A stretch of DNA of 64,000 nt from Desulfocucumis sp964643075 (GTDB lineage: Bacteria > Bacillota > Desulfotomaculia > Desulfotomaculales > Desulfocucumaceae), in the NCBI GenBank assembly GCA_964643075.1, contig CAZXQO010000020.1:1-64000 (forward strand). Direction: 5' to 3'. The position numbers and the translations under genes are program-made. Below the pieces are notes generated by a model. It had not been told where the DNA came from and made no database searches. It saw only the letters and a list, made by a program, of their open reading frames with translations. Of this stretch, positions 31,235-40,917 are shown one piece after another (within the stretch, counting starts at the first letter, position 1; the number at the start of each line of letters is the position of its first letter).

Positions 31235-34200
31235 CTATGCCAGTTCTCTTTTAACCGATTCAGTGGTAAAAGCTTCGATGATATCCCCCTCACGGAGGTC
31301 ATTGAATTTATCCAGGGTAAGTCCACACTCGAAGCCCTGCAGGACTTCCTTGGCATCATCCTTAAACCTCTTAAGAGAATCAAGTTTGCCTTCATAAATC
31401 ACCACGCCGTCTCTGATTAAACGGACGCCGGCATCCCTGGTTACTTTACCCTCAACCACATAGCATCCGGCAATAACCCCGAGTTTGGAAACTTTGAAGG
31501 TTTTGCGTATTTCCACCCGGCCAAGAATAACTTCCTTTATTTCCGGGTCCAGCAGGCCACTCATGGCTGCTTTGACATCTTCAATGGCATCGTAGATTAC
31601 GCGATAAAGGCGTATATCCACTTTCTCCGCCTCCGCCGCTTTCCTGGCATTGATGTCGGGCCTCACATTGAAGCCTATGATAATGGCGTTGGAGGCCGAT
31701 GCTAACATGATATCTGTTTCGGATATGGCACCCACGCCTCCATGAATTATATTAACCTTGACTTCGCCGGTGGTTAGGCGCTCCAGGGACTGCTTAACGG
31801 CTTCCACGGAACCCTGTACGTCTGCCTTAATGATCAGGCATAGCTCTTTTACCTGGCCTTCCTGGATATGTTTAAAAAGATCATCCAGGGTAACCTTGAC
31901 CGCAGGATGCTTCATTTCTTCCTGGCGCTTCCTGGTTGTCCGTTTATCGGAAATCTGTCTGGCGGTCTTTTCATCTTCCAGGGCGTAGAAAAGATCCCCC
32001 GCCAGCGGAACGTCGTGAAAACCAAGAACCTCAATCGGAGTGGACGGCCCGGCCTTTTTAATCCGGCGGCCCTTGTCGTCCATCATGGCCCGCACCCTGC
32101 CGAAAGCGGTACCCGCCACTATGTTGTCTCCTACCCGAAGAGTACCGTTCTGCACCAGTATGGTAGCCACGGGGCCCCGGCCCTTATCGAGTTCAGCCTC
32201 TATAACGGTGCCCCTGGCAGAACGGCCCGGATTGGCCTTGAGTTCACCAACCTCGGCCACAAGTAAAATCATTTCCAGGAGATTGTCGAGTCCCTCCCTG
32301 GTTTTGGCGCTGACTGGCGCAAAGATGGTCTCCCCGCCCCATTCCTCTGGAATCAGAGCATGCTCCGTAAGCTGTTGCTTAACCCTCTCCGCATCGGCGC
32401 CGGGTTTATCTATTTTGTTTACGGCTACAATGATGGGAACTTCTGCCGCCTTGGCGTGATTGATGGCCTCAATGGTCTGCGGCATTACCCCGTCGTCGGC
32501 AGCCACCACCAGAATAGCTATGTCGGTGACCTGAGCGCCCCTGGCACGCATGGCTGTAAACGCCTCGTGCCCCGGTGTATCCACGAAGGTTATTCTTTTG
32601 TTATTATGCTCAACTTGGTACGCGCCAATGTGCTGGGTAATACCCCCAGCCTCGGTGGCTATTACATTGGTCTCCCTGATAGCATCCAAAAGCGATGTCT
32701 TACCGTGGTCGACGTGGCCCATAATAGTAACCACACAGGGTCGGTCAGCCAAATTATCCGGAGATTCTTCCTGCTCTTGCTCCAGCAACTGTTCGGCATC
32801 AAGCTCAATCTTAATTTCAACCTCAAAACCGAATTCCCCGGCAATAATGGTGGCCGTATCGGAGTCAATCTCCTGGTTGATAGTGGCCAGCACACCCATA
32901 TGCATAAGTCTTTTAATTAACTCTGCCGGGCTTTTTTTCATTTTTTCCGCCAGTTCCTGCACGGTGGCGGTTTCACCTATTATTACCGGCTTTTTCTCCA
33001 GTACCGGAGCCGGTTGTGTTTCTTTAGCCGTATGCCTTGATGACTTCTTTTTACCTGAAGAGGGACGCAGCTTCCTTTCTGCCAGGTAATCGCTGGTAGG
33101 GCGGGCTTTCTCCCGGCCCTTGGCCTGCCCTTTGGCCTGGTTCTGCTGCAGCCTGGTCCGTGATTTTTCAGAAGCTTTTACTTTATCTAAATCCTTGGCT
33201 TGTTCAGGAACCTTCGGCACCTTAAGCTGGTCCGGCTTCGGCCTGCCGCCAGCCGGTCCGCCTGCGGGCCTCGGGCCCGGGGGTCTATTGCCTGGCGGTC
33301 TGTTTCCCTGATTGCCACCGGTAAACGGACGACCAGACTGACCGCCACCACCGCCGTAAGGCGGCCTCCCATCACCTTGGCCGGGACGGGGACCCTGATA
33401 AGGACCTCTTTCTCCCGGTGGGCGGGGCTTGCCATATTGCTGCTGGCCGCCCTGTGCTCCCTGTGGGCGAGGCCTGCTATCACGGGGGTAACGATTCTGC
33501 CCGGGGGCACCCTGGCCGCCGGTCTGGAAGCCCGGGCGGGGGGAGTTGTTCCCAGCCGGGCGGTTATCGGCTGAACCAGGTTGTCTGTAGTCGGTCCTGT
33601 TATCCTCGGAGCGTTTTTTCATCTGTGGTGGTTGCTGCTGATGTGCCACATTATCCCTCTGACCGGAAGGCGCTGGCTGTGGCTGCTGGCCGTCTGCCGG
33701 TGGGCGTGTTTTATACTGCTCACCTGACGAAAGGTTTCTACCAGGCGCCGCTCCGGCGGGCTGCCCTCCCCGTGGGGGCTGGGGCCTTGATTGTTGCATC
33801 GGCGGCCTGTTGGGACGATCCTCGAACCTCCTGTCCGGCGGCCTTGAGGGAACTCTGTCCACCAGGCCCGGCCCTCTGTCAAATTTATGTGTATCACGCC
33901 TGCCGTCGGACTTTTTTTTGGCGTCACCGCCTGGCTGACGGTACCGGTCCTGACTATTCTGAGGAACACCCTGCTTTGCGGCAAAGGGTTTTTGCTGCTG
34001 TCTAGGCTCGCCGGCAGTTGCTCCCACAGGCTGGCGCTGGCCAGCCTGTTCTGTCTCAACTCTGGCCTGCTGTTCCTTAACCGGCTTGGCAGCCGGCTTT
34101 TCAGCACCCTTGTATGCTTTCATGATGTGTTCTATTTGTTCATCCTCCAGGGCGCTGGCCGGTTTTTTGTCTCTCATGCCTATATCCGCCAGCTTGTTTA

Positions 34201-34261
34201 TTATATCCTTGCTTTCTATATTAAGTTCTTTCGCGAGCTCGTAGATACGTTTTTTTGCCAT
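31235..34261 (-). CDS. infB: Translation initiation factor IF-2
   Basis: About 1008 residues, long for Firmicutes because of a large intrinsically disordered linker (about residues 75-390) dense in Gln, Pro, Gly and Arg. Order: IF2_N (AKKRIYELAKELNIESKDII), disordered linker, second IF2_N-like domain, G domain with GHVDHGKTSLLD, DTPGHEAF and NKIDKP, then domains II-IV. Recruits fMet-tRNA to the 30S subunit. ATG at 34261 has GGAGGTG. Ends with UAG. Confidence 0.97.
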   Translation of the reverse strand: MAKKRIYELAKELNIESKDIINKLADIGMRDKKPASALEDEQIEHIMKAYKGAEKPAAKPVKEQQARVETEQAGQRQPVGATAGEPRQQQKPFAAKQGVPQNSQDRYRQPGGDAKKKSDGRRDTHKFDRGPGLVDRVPSRPPDRRFEDRPNRPPMQQSRPQPPRGGQPAGAAPGRNLSSGEQYKTRPPADGQQPQPAPSGQRDNVAHQQQPPQMKKRSEDNRTDYRQPGSADNRPAGNNSPRPGFQTGGQGAPGQNRYPRDSRPRPQGAQGGQQQYGKPRPPGERGPYQGPRPGQGDGRPPYGGGGGQSGRPFTGGNQGNRPPGNRPPGPRPAGGPAGGRPKPDQLKVPKVPEQAKDLDKVKASEKSRTRLQQNQAKGQAKGREKARPTSDYLAERKLRPSSGKKKSSRHTAKETQPAPVLEKKPVIIGETATVQELAEKMKKSPAELIKRLMHMGVLATINQEIDSDTATIIAGEFGFEVEIKIELDAEQLLEQEQEESPDNLADRPCVVTIMGHVDHGKTSLLDAIRETNVIATEAGGITQHIGAYQVEHNNKRITFVDTPGHEAFTAMRARGAQVTDIAILVVAADDGVMPQTIEAINHAKAAEVPIIVAVNKIDKPGADAERVKQQLTEHALIPEEWGGETIFAPVSAKTREGLDNLLEMILLVAEVGELKANPGRSARGTVIEAELDKGRGPVATILVQNGTLRVGDNIVAGTAFGRVRAMMDDKGRRIKKAGPSTPIEVLGFHDVPLAGDLFYALEDEKTARQISDKRTTRKRQEEMKHPAVKVTLDDLFKHIQEGQVKELCLIIKADVQGSVEAVKQSLERLTTGEVKVNIIHGGVGAISETDIMLASASNAIIIGFNVRPDINARKAAEAEKVDIRLYRVIYDAIEDVKAAMSGLLDPEIKEVILGRVEIRKTFKVSKLGVIAGCYVVEGKVTRDAGVRLIRDGVVIYEGKLDSLKRFKDDAKEVLQGFECGLTLDKFNDLREGDIIEAFTTESVKRELA

Positions 34262-34376
34262 ATAATCACCTCCAAATTTGGTCGAGGGTGGCCGCCAGAG
34301 GATGGCCACTACATAGGGCTTAACTACTTAAAGTACAATCTTTCCGGCATGTCACAGCCACCAACGACAAAAGTGG

Positions 34377-34688
34377 TTACATCCCTCCCCTTTCTATTGC
34401 CCGCACAATACCCTGGGCAAAATTCCTTTCGGTAATTGCCACCACCGAGCGGTGGGGCTTACCGATGGATGTGCCCAGTTCTGTTTTTGAACCAATACTA
34501 TAAAGAGGCAAGCCAGCGGATGCGGAAAGCTCATCGAACGTTTTTTTCGTACGCTGGGCCGCGTCTGCGGCAATCAGCAGTAAAAAAGCCTTTTGGCGGG
34601 CAATAGCCGAACGCACGGCCGCGTCCCCGCTCTGAACATGCCCGGCCCGGCGGGCCAGACCAAGCAAATGATATACCATTTCCGCCAC
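34377..34688 (-). CDS. ylxQ: YlxQ family L7Ae-like RNA-binding protein
   Basis: 103 residues with the L7Ae/L30e fold (YHLLGLARRAGHVQSGD; FLLLIAADAAQRTKKTF; LGTSIGKPHRSVVAI). Proteins of this family bind kink-turns. Its GTG start overlaps the ylxR stop codon (TAGTG), indicating translational coupling. From here to infB at 34261 is a 115-bp gap with no visible terminator. Confidence 0.93.
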   Translation of the reverse strand: MAEMVYHLLGLARRAGHVQSGDAAVRSAIARQKAFLLLIAADAAQRTKKTFDELSASAGLPLYSIGSKTELGTSIGKPHRSVVAITERNFAQGIVRAIERGGM

Positions 34689-34960
34689 TAACTCTTCATC
34701 TCCTGGAGCAAAGTATCAATAATTTCCTGGGCAATTGGTCTTTGTAGCGCCTTTTCCAGACGCCTGGCCTTTACGGCCTTTTTCAGACATTCTTCCTGGG
34801 GGCACAAATACGCCCCTCTGCCCGAACGTTTGCCGGTGGGATCTATTTCAACGCTTTCCTGGGAAGTACGCACCACACGGATTAATTCCTTTTTAGGTTT
34901 CATCTCCTGGCAACCCACACACATTCTCAGGGGAATTTTTTTTATCCTGGGCACTGTCAT
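34688..34960 (-). CDS. ylxR: YlxR (RnpM) RNA-binding protein
   Basis: 90 residues matching DUF448: RMCVGCQEMKPKKELIRVVRT and RSGRGAYLCPQEECLKKA, with the conserved Cys pairs. Bacillus RnpM binds the RNase P RNA and inhibits its activity. Placed between nusA and ylxQ as in nearly all Firmicutes. Confidence 0.95.
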   Translation of the reverse strand: MTVPRIKKIPLRMCVGCQEMKPKKELIRVVRTSQESVEIDPTGKRSGRGAYLCPQEECLKKAVKARRLEKALQRPIAQEIIDTLLQEMKS

Positions 34961-34966
34961 CCTCCC

Positions 34967-36055
34967 CTACTCAGCATAATCTTCCTGGTAATATTCTGTG
35001 TATCCTTCCTGCTTGTAAATTTCCTCCATCTGGGATTCACTCTTGATATCTATTTTCCAATTGGTAAGTTTAGCGGCCAGCCGGGCATTCTGGCCCTCTT
35101 TGCCGATGGCCAGGGAAAGTTGGTAATCCGGGACAATTACCCGGGCCACTTTTTCTTCTTCCCAGACTTCCACCGCCACTACTTTGGCGGGACTAAGGGA
35201 AGAAGCCACAAATTTAGACGGGTCCGGATCCCATTTAATAATATCAATCTTTTCCCCGTTTAACTCGTTAACAATGGTCTGCACTCTCATGCCTTTGGGG
35301 CCGACACAGGCACCAACCGGGTCAACATTATCATCCCGGGAATATACCGCGATTTTGGAGCGGTATCCTGCCTCCCGGGCTATAGATTTTAATTCAATAA
35401 TGCCCTCATGCAGTTCCGGAACTTCCATTTCGAAAAGCCGCTTCAAAAGACCGGGGTGTGTTCTGGAAACCATAATCTGCGGACCCTTGGTGGTTTTTCT
35501 TACCTCCACTATATATGCTTTCAGCCGCATGCCCTGATGATAATCCTCGCTGGGCATCTGCTCGGAGGGGGCCAGCACAGCCTCGGTCTTCCCCAGTTCG
35601 ATGTACACATTTTTCTGTTCCACCCGCTGGACCACGCCGTTGATTATATCACCTTCACGGTTAGAAAACTCCTCATAAATAATATTCCGCTCCGCTTCTC
35701 TGATACGCTGAACAACCACCTGCTTCGCGGTCTGCGCTGCGATACGGCCAAAATTACGAGGAGTTACCTCAGTTTCCACAATATCGTTAAACTCAAAGCC
35801 TGGATTTATGGCCCTGGCTTCCTCCAGGGAAATCTCCAGTCGCGGGTCTTCCACATTCTCCAGCACTGTGCGCTGGGAGTACACCTTGAAATCACCCGTT
35901 TCCCGGTCAATATGTACCCTGGCGTTCTGCAGGGAACCAAAGTTTCTTTTGTATGCGGAAAGCAGGGCGGCCTCAATGGCCTCCAGCAAAACATCCACCG
36001 CTATACCCTTTTCTTTTTCCAAATCCTTTAATGCTTCTAAAAATTCGGTGTTCAT
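34967..36055 (-). CDS. nusA: Transcription termination/antitermination protein NusA
   Basis: About 362 residues: N-terminal RNA polymerase-binding domain (MNTEFLEALKDLEKEKG), S1 (GDIINGVVQRVEQKNVYIELG), then KH1 and KH2 (ACVGPKGMRVQTIVNELNGEKIDI; SLAIGKEGQNARLAAKLT). The C-terminal acidic repeats of E. coli NusA are absent, normal for Firmicutes. ATG at 36055 has GGGAGG 8 nt upstream. Confidence 0.97.
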   Translation of the reverse strand: MNTEFLEALKDLEKEKGIAVDVLLEAIEAALLSAYKRNFGSLQNARVHIDRETGDFKVYSQRTVLENVEDPRLEISLEEARAINPGFEFNDIVETEVTPRNFGRIAAQTAKQVVVQRIREAERNIIYEEFSNREGDIINGVVQRVEQKNVYIELGKTEAVLAPSEQMPSEDYHQGMRLKAYIVEVRKTTKGPQIMVSRTHPGLLKRLFEMEVPELHEGIIELKSIAREAGYRSKIAVYSRDDNVDPVGACVGPKGMRVQTIVNELNGEKIDIIKWDPDPSKFVASSLSPAKVVAVEVWEEEKVARVIVPDYQLSLAIGKEGQNARLAAKLTNWKIDIKSESQMEEIYKQEGYTEYYQEDYAE

Positions 36056-36077
36056 CCGCACCGCCTCCCAAAACTAC

Positions 36078-36539
36078 TTAAAATTCCACAGCCAGCTTTG
36101 CTGATGCTACCTGCTCCATCGAGATCATTACCCCGGAACCATCCACTTCCAGCGCAACCCCTTGAGTATCGACGTCGGCAAGAAGACCGGTAAATTTCTT
36201 TTTACCGTCAATTGGGGCATAGGTAGTTATATTCACCATATGACCGCGAAAACGCTCGAAATCTTTCAGCTTCTTCAGTGGCCTCTCAATACCGGGGGAT
36301 GACACTTCCAGCATGTAGGAGTATGGTATGAGATCTTTTTCGTCCAGCAGGACATCCAGCTTTCCCGATACCGTCTGACAGTCATCAAGGGTTACACCAC
36401 CAGGCTTGTCGATAAAAACCCTCAGATAATGGCTGCTTGCCTCTTTGACAAACTCCACATCCACCAATTCCAGTCCCATGCTATCCACCAGTGGTGCAAC
36501 CATGCTCTCAACCGTTGCGGCCACATTATGACGGGCCAT
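36078..36539 (-). CDS. rimP: Ribosome maturation factor RimP
   Basis: 153 residues with the N-terminal alpha/beta domain (VESMVAPLVDSMGLELVDVEFVKE) and the signature YMLEVSSPGIERPLKKLKDFERF. It assists 30S subunit assembly. First gene of the nusA-infB operon. Confidence 0.95.
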   Translation of the reverse strand: MARHNVAATVESMVAPLVDSMGLELVDVEFVKEASSHYLRVFIDKPGGVTLDDCQTVSGKLDVLLDEKDLIPYSYMLEVSSPGIERPLKKLKDFERFRGHMVNITTYAPIDGKKKFTGLLADVDTQGVALEVDGSGVMISMEQVASAKLAVEF

Positions 36540-36614
36540 TATTTATCCCCCTTTGACATCTTCACCACTATTAAGAATGATTCTTCCACTCAATTTTCTT
36601 TAGTATAATACGAA

Positions 36615-36635
36615 AGAGTGGGTGATACCCACTCT
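36615..36635 (-). promoter_or_regulatory. Leader hairpin upstream of rimP
   Basis: AGAGTGGGT and ACCCACTCT form a perfect 9-bp stem with a GAT loop (minus-strand ATC) in the ~140-nt rimP leader. The following minus-strand sequence TTTCGTATT is only moderately T-rich, so it may be a weak attenuator, possibly a NusA-responsive one. Confidence 0.5.
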
Positions 36636-36676
36636 AAAGTCAAAAAGATCTTCTTCCCGCCCCTGAAACCACGTAT

Positions 36677-36705
36677 AGTATATCATAAGGGTTTTGCATT
36701 GACAA
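36677..36705 (-). promoter_or_regulatory. Promoter of the rimP-nusA-infB operon
   Basis: On the minus strand -35 TTGTCA (36700-36705) and -10 TATACT (36677-36682), 17 bp apart, lie ~138 bp upstream of rimP and downstream of the glycosyltransferase stop. Confidence 0.7.
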
Positions 36706-36750
36706 GTAAAACACCTTTAAAACAACTTAAAGAGAACTACAAGATAAAGG

Positions 36751-37920
36751 TTACTTCAGGCACTTCACACTACCGCCAGTGGCACAGGTTTTCCCGGCGA
36801 TTATATCCACTGCTTCCCTGGCCGCCTCTGGACGGGCTAAGGATTTTGCGGCCCGGGCCATTTTTTCCAGACAGGAGGGATTGCTAAGGCAATCCGCAAC
36901 CCGCCTGGCCAGATTCCCGTCTTTGCTTATCTTCACCGCCGCACCTGCGGCTTCCAGGAACTCGGCATTCCTCTCCTCCTGTCCGGGCAGGGGATCATAA
37001 ATAAACATTGGCAAATGCCTGGCCATGGCTTCGGCGCAGGTGAGTCCCCCGGCCTTACCCACCATTAAATCGGAGGCAGACATAAGCTCATTTATGTTGC
37101 TTACATAGCCAAACACATCTACCCTGTTGGCCAGTTCTCCGGCCAGTTGCTCAAGCTTCATACGCAGCTGTCCGTTCTTGCCAGCCACCACCAGCAATTG
37201 GCAGGGTGTCTTACCGCTGCCCAGAGCCCTTACTGTCTCCGCCACGGATCCCATGCCCAATCCACCGCCCATTACAAGTATGGTGGGAAGATAAAGGTCA
37301 AGACCCAACTGTGAACGTACTATTTTCTTATCCAGGAACACGGAAAATCTAAGGTCGATGGGTATGCCGGTAGGATACACCTTTTCGGTGGGAATACGGT
37401 AATAACCGAATTCCCCCACCAGTTCCTCCGCAGGCACCAGATAGCAGTCAATTTCGGGAAAGATCCAGTAAGAGTGCACCGTAAAGTCGGTAACCACGCC
37501 CACGATCAAAGGCTCAAACCTTTTATCCCGCCGCAGGGCGGCAAGTATCCCCAAAGGGAAAGGATGGGTGCAAATCACCGCCTGAGGCTTTTTTTCCTCC
37601 AGAAAATCAATTAGCTTGGCGGCACTGAACCTGTTGATGATGCGGTTGAATTCATTTTTGGCAAATCCGGAGAGAACCTGGCCCTTTTCCGCCCGGCGAT
37701 ACAGATACCCATAAATTACAGGGGTTACCTTGAGCATTTCCATATATGTCCCCAGCACAACCTTCTCCAGAAAAGGGCTAGTATAGCGAAAAGTGTCCAG
37801 TACGGTTACTTCCGCCCGGGGATATTTTTCAATAATGGCAGACTTAACAGCCGAGGCCGCCTGCATATGACCGGTACCCGCAGTAACCGAAAGTATAACC
37901 ACCCGTTCAAGCATAGCCAC
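36751..37920 (-). CDS. UgtP/MGDG synthase-like glycosyltransferase
   Basis: 389 residues. N-terminal MGDG_synth domain (ILSVTAGTGHMQAASAVKSAI, about residue 10) and C-terminal GT28 half (VMGGGLGMGSVAETVRAL; FGYVSNINELMSASDLMVGKAGGLTCAEAMA), the pattern of processive diacylglycerol glucosyltransferases such as UgtP. Sugar donor and acceptor cannot be read. Its place between proS and rimP is where polC stands in Bacillus subtilis; polC is absent here. Start GTG 37920 or ATG 37914. Confidence 0.85.
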   Translation of the reverse strand: MAMLERVVILSVTAGTGHMQAASAVKSAIIEKYPRAEVTVLDTFRYTSPFLEKVVLGTYMEMLKVTPVIYGYLYRRAEKGQVLSGFAKNEFNRIINRFSAAKLIDFLEEKKPQAVICTHPFPLGILAALRRDKRFEPLIVGVVTDFTVHSYWIFPEIDCYLVPAEELVGEFGYYRIPTEKVYPTGIPIDLRFSVFLDKKIVRSQLGLDLYLPTILVMGGGLGMGSVAETVRALGSGKTPCQLLVVAGKNGQLRMKLEQLAGELANRVDVFGYVSNINELMSASDLMVGKAGGLTCAEAMARHLPMFIYDPLPGQEERNAEFLEAAGAAVKISKDGNLARRVADCLSNPSCLEKMARAAKSLARPEAAREAVDIIAGKTCATGGSVKCLK

Positions 37921-37937
37921 GCCAGTCTCCTTCTACA

Positions 37938-39650
37938 TCAACAAGCCGAAATTATATCCCTGACTCTGCCCGTTAATTCATCTTCCCGGAGCATTTCAAC
38001 TACGCCGCTACGCCTGTGGCGCAGTTCTACCTTACCTTCGGCCAGGGTTTTAGATCCCACGGTTATGCGCAGTGGATAGCCTACCAGATCGGCATCCTTG
38101 AATTTCACCCCGGGCCTTTCATAGCGGTCATCAATCAGCACTTCCACTCCGGCCTCTGACAGGGTATGGTAAATTCTTTCAGCAGTTTCCATTTGCAACT
38201 CATCCTTATTGCTTACGGGGATCACAATAACATGGAAAGGTGCGATGGCAAGAGGCCAAATAATGCCGTTTTGATCATAGTTTTGTTCAATGGCTGCAGC
38301 CATGGTCCTGGTTACCCCTACACCATAACAGCCCATCACTATAGGATGACTTATTCCCTTTTCGTCAAGGTATACGGCGTTCAGTACCTTGCTATACTTG
38401 GTACCCAGTTTGAAAACCTGCCCAACCTCAATCCCTCTGGCCTCTTCCATGGACGCACCACAGTTGGGGCAGGGAAATCCCTGTCGTACCAACCGGATGT
38501 CGATGCATTTGTGCCATGAAAAATCCCTGCCTGGATTTACATTGATAAGATGGGTGTTATTTTTATTGGCGCCGCACACGGCGTTGGTGATGGCTTCAAT
38601 CTCGGTATCCACTACTACAGTAATGCCCTTCAGACCCACAGGGCCGGTAAATCCCACCGGGGCGCCAGTAGCTTTTGTCACAGCCTCCGGCCCGGCTATT
38701 TCCAGCCGTAATACATCCAGAGCCTTCTGCAGCTTTATTTCGTTTACTTCCCGATCGCCTCGCACCAGGGCTGCGGCCATGCCCTTCTCGGTTTCATAAA
38801 GAATGGTTTTTATTATTCTTTCTGATCCGACTTTTAATGATGCAGTAACCTGCTCCACCGTGCGCGAACCGGGGGTGGAAACCTCCTGCACCGGAGCGGG
38901 CTCTTCCCGCCCTGCAGGCAAATCCGGCGGGCTGACGGCCCGTTCCGAGTTGGCTGCGTAGTCGCAGGCCTCTGCCGGACAGTAAACCACCGTTGCCTCA
39001 CCAGATTCTGCCAACACCATAAATTCGTGAGTGTCATTGCCGCCGATGGCGCCGGAATCAGCCTCCACCGGACGGAATACCAGCCCGCAGCGGCTGAAAA
39101 TGTTGGTGTATGCTTGATACATTTTATTGTAGCTAACGTCCAGGCCCTGTTCGTCACGGTCGAAGGAATATAGATCCTTCATAATGAATTCCCGGCCTCT
39201 CATCAGCCCAAAGCGCGGCCTGCGCTCGTCACGGTATTTGTTCTGGATCTGATAAAGCAGCAACGGTAGTTGCTTGTAGGAGCTTACCTCTCCCCGGACC
39301 AGATCTGTAATAATCTCCTCGTGGGTAGGGCCAAGACAAAAGTCCCGGCCATGCCGGTCCTTCAGCCGGAACAGCTCCGGACCGTAAACGTCCCAGCGGC
39401 CGGATTCCTGCCACAATTCCGCAGGCTGGATAATGGGCATCATTATTTCCTGCCCGCCCTGGCGGTCCATTTCCTCCCGCACGATCTGCTCGATTTTTTT
39501 AACCACCCGCCAGGCCAGAGGCAGAAACGTATATACCCCCGCCGCTGCCTTTCTGATAAATCCTGCCCTCACCATCAATTGATGACTGATGACCTCGGCC
39601 TCAGCCGGGGTTTCCCGCAAGGTGGGAATTAACAGTTGTGAAACCCGCAA
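37938..39650 (-). CDS. proS: Prolyl-tRNA synthetase (bacterial type)
   Basis: 570 residues, class II synthetase with motif 1 (GVYTFLPLAWRVVKKIEQIVREEMDRQG), motif 2 (KYRDERRPRFGLMRGREFIMKDLYSF) and motif 3 (GCYGVGVTRTMAAAIEQ), and the YbaK-like editing insertion between motifs 2 and 3 that removes Ala from tRNA-Pro. TTG start with GGAGG 8 nt upstream. No T-box leader was seen upstream. Confidence 0.97.
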   Translation of the reverse strand: MRVSQLLIPTLRETPAEAEVISHQLMVRAGFIRKAAAGVYTFLPLAWRVVKKIEQIVREEMDRQGGQEIMMPIIQPAELWQESGRWDVYGPELFRLKDRHGRDFCLGPTHEEIITDLVRGEVSSYKQLPLLLYQIQNKYRDERRPRFGLMRGREFIMKDLYSFDRDEQGLDVSYNKMYQAYTNIFSRCGLVFRPVEADSGAIGGNDTHEFMVLAESGEATVVYCPAEACDYAANSERAVSPPDLPAGREEPAPVQEVSTPGSRTVEQVTASLKVGSERIIKTILYETEKGMAAALVRGDREVNEIKLQKALDVLRLEIAGPEAVTKATGAPVGFTGPVGLKGITVVVDTEIEAITNAVCGANKNNTHLINVNPGRDFSWHKCIDIRLVRQGFPCPNCGASMEEARGIEVGQVFKLGTKYSKVLNAVYLDEKGISHPIVMGCYGVGVTRTMAAAIEQNYDQNGIIWPLAIAPFHVIVIPVSNKDELQMETAERIYHTLSEAGVEVLIDDRYERPGVKFKDADLVGYPLRITVGSKTLAEGKVELRHRRSGVVEMLREDELTGRVRDIISAC

Positions 39651-39770
39651 TCATAAAACCTCCCCGCAATGGTATATATCTATCGCCCGTGGGCAGTATC
39701 CTTCACCTCAGGCTGCAAATTTAATAAACAGCCTGTCCTATATCTGCAGTTATAAATATATACAGACGCA

Positions 39771-40844
39771 TCATGCTTCTGTTTCTTCTTTAATGATGCT
39801 TTCCACCTCGCGAATTAGTTCATCCACCAGTTGGGACTCGGGCACTTTCCTCAACACCTTGCCCTTGCGGAAAAGCAGTCCTTCGCCGACGCCGCCGGCA
39901 ATGCCCACATCGGCATGGCTGGCCTCCCCGGGGCCGTTTACCACGCAGCCCATAACCGCCACCTTGAGGGGTTTGTCAATTCCCGCCAGCAATTCTTCCA
40001 CCCGGCCGGCAATGGAAATTATATCGATACGGGTACGGCCACAGGTGGGGCAGGAGATAAGTTCCACCCCCCGGCAGCGCAGCCCCAGGGATTTCAGTAT
40101 TTCATAGCCCACCCCTACCTCGTGCACGGGGTGGCCGGTCAGGGATACCCGTATGGTGTCGCCGATGCCCAGAGCCAGCAGTGTCCCTATGCCTACGGAA
40201 GATTTGATGGTTCCCGAGCGCAGAGTCCCCGCTTCGGTAACGCCCACATGCATGGGGTAGTCCACCTTATCCGCCAGCAGGCGGTAGGCATCAATCATCA
40301 GCGGCACATCGGAAGCCTTGAGTGAAATTTTTACCTCCCTGTAGTCAAGCTTTTCCAGCAGCCTGATATGCCTCAGGGCACTTTCTACCAGAGCTTCCGG
40401 AGTCGGCCCACCGTAAAGCTGCAATAAATCCTTTTCCAGCGAACCTGCGTTCACGCCGATGCGGATGGTTATTTTCCCCGGGCGGGCTGCCTCCACCACA
40501 GCCTTTACCTTTTCCTCCCCGCCAATGTTGCCCGGGTTGATGCGCAGGCCGTCAACCCCCGCCTCCAGAGACATCAGGGCCAAACGGTAATCAAAATGTA
40601 TGTCCGCGATCAAAGGAATGTTTATCAGACGTTTAATTTCCGGAAGAGCCGCAGCCGCTTCCCGGTCCGGCACCGCTACCCTTACAATCTCGCACCCTGC
40701 CGCCGCCAGTTCCTCAATCTGCCTGACAGTGGCGGTTACATCAGAGGTATCGGTATTGGTCATGGATTGTACCGACACTGGGGCGTCTCCGCCTACCGGT
40801 ACATTTCCCACTGCTATGACTTTTGTTTTTCTTCTCTGGATCAT
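39771..40844 (-). CDS. ispG: 4-hydroxy-3-methylbut-2-en-1-yl diphosphate synthase
   Basis: 357 residues, TIM barrel plus [4Fe-4S] domain: SVQSMTNTDTSD at the N-terminus and cluster cysteines in SCPTCGR and MGCVVNGPGEA. Penultimate step of the MEP isoprenoid pathway, using ferredoxin or flavodoxin as donor. ATG at 40844 with GGCGGAG upstream. Lies downstream of dxr and rseP. Confidence 0.97.
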   Translation of the reverse strand: MIQRRKTKVIAVGNVPVGGDAPVSVQSMTNTDTSDVTATVRQIEELAAAGCEIVRVAVPDREAAAALPEIKRLINIPLIADIHFDYRLALMSLEAGVDGLRINPGNIGGEEKVKAVVEAARPGKITIRIGVNAGSLEKDLLQLYGGPTPEALVESALRHIRLLEKLDYREVKISLKASDVPLMIDAYRLLADKVDYPMHVGVTEAGTLRSGTIKSSVGIGTLLALGIGDTIRVSLTGHPVHEVGVGYEILKSLGLRCRGVELISCPTCGRTRIDIISIAGRVEELLAGIDKPLKVAVMGCVVNGPGEASHADVGIAGGVGEGLLFRKGKVLRKVPESQLVDELIREVESIIKEETEA

Positions 40845-40917
40845 CAAACACGACTCCGCCCGAATTTCCCGGAATTTAGCCGGCATCTACCGGCACACCA
40901 CCCCGGGATTTTGTTAT

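Noticed and set aside
37938..39780. T-box riboswitch ahead of proS
   Set aside because: No specifier hairpin or GGGTGGNACCRCG-like antiterminator sequence in the short leader.
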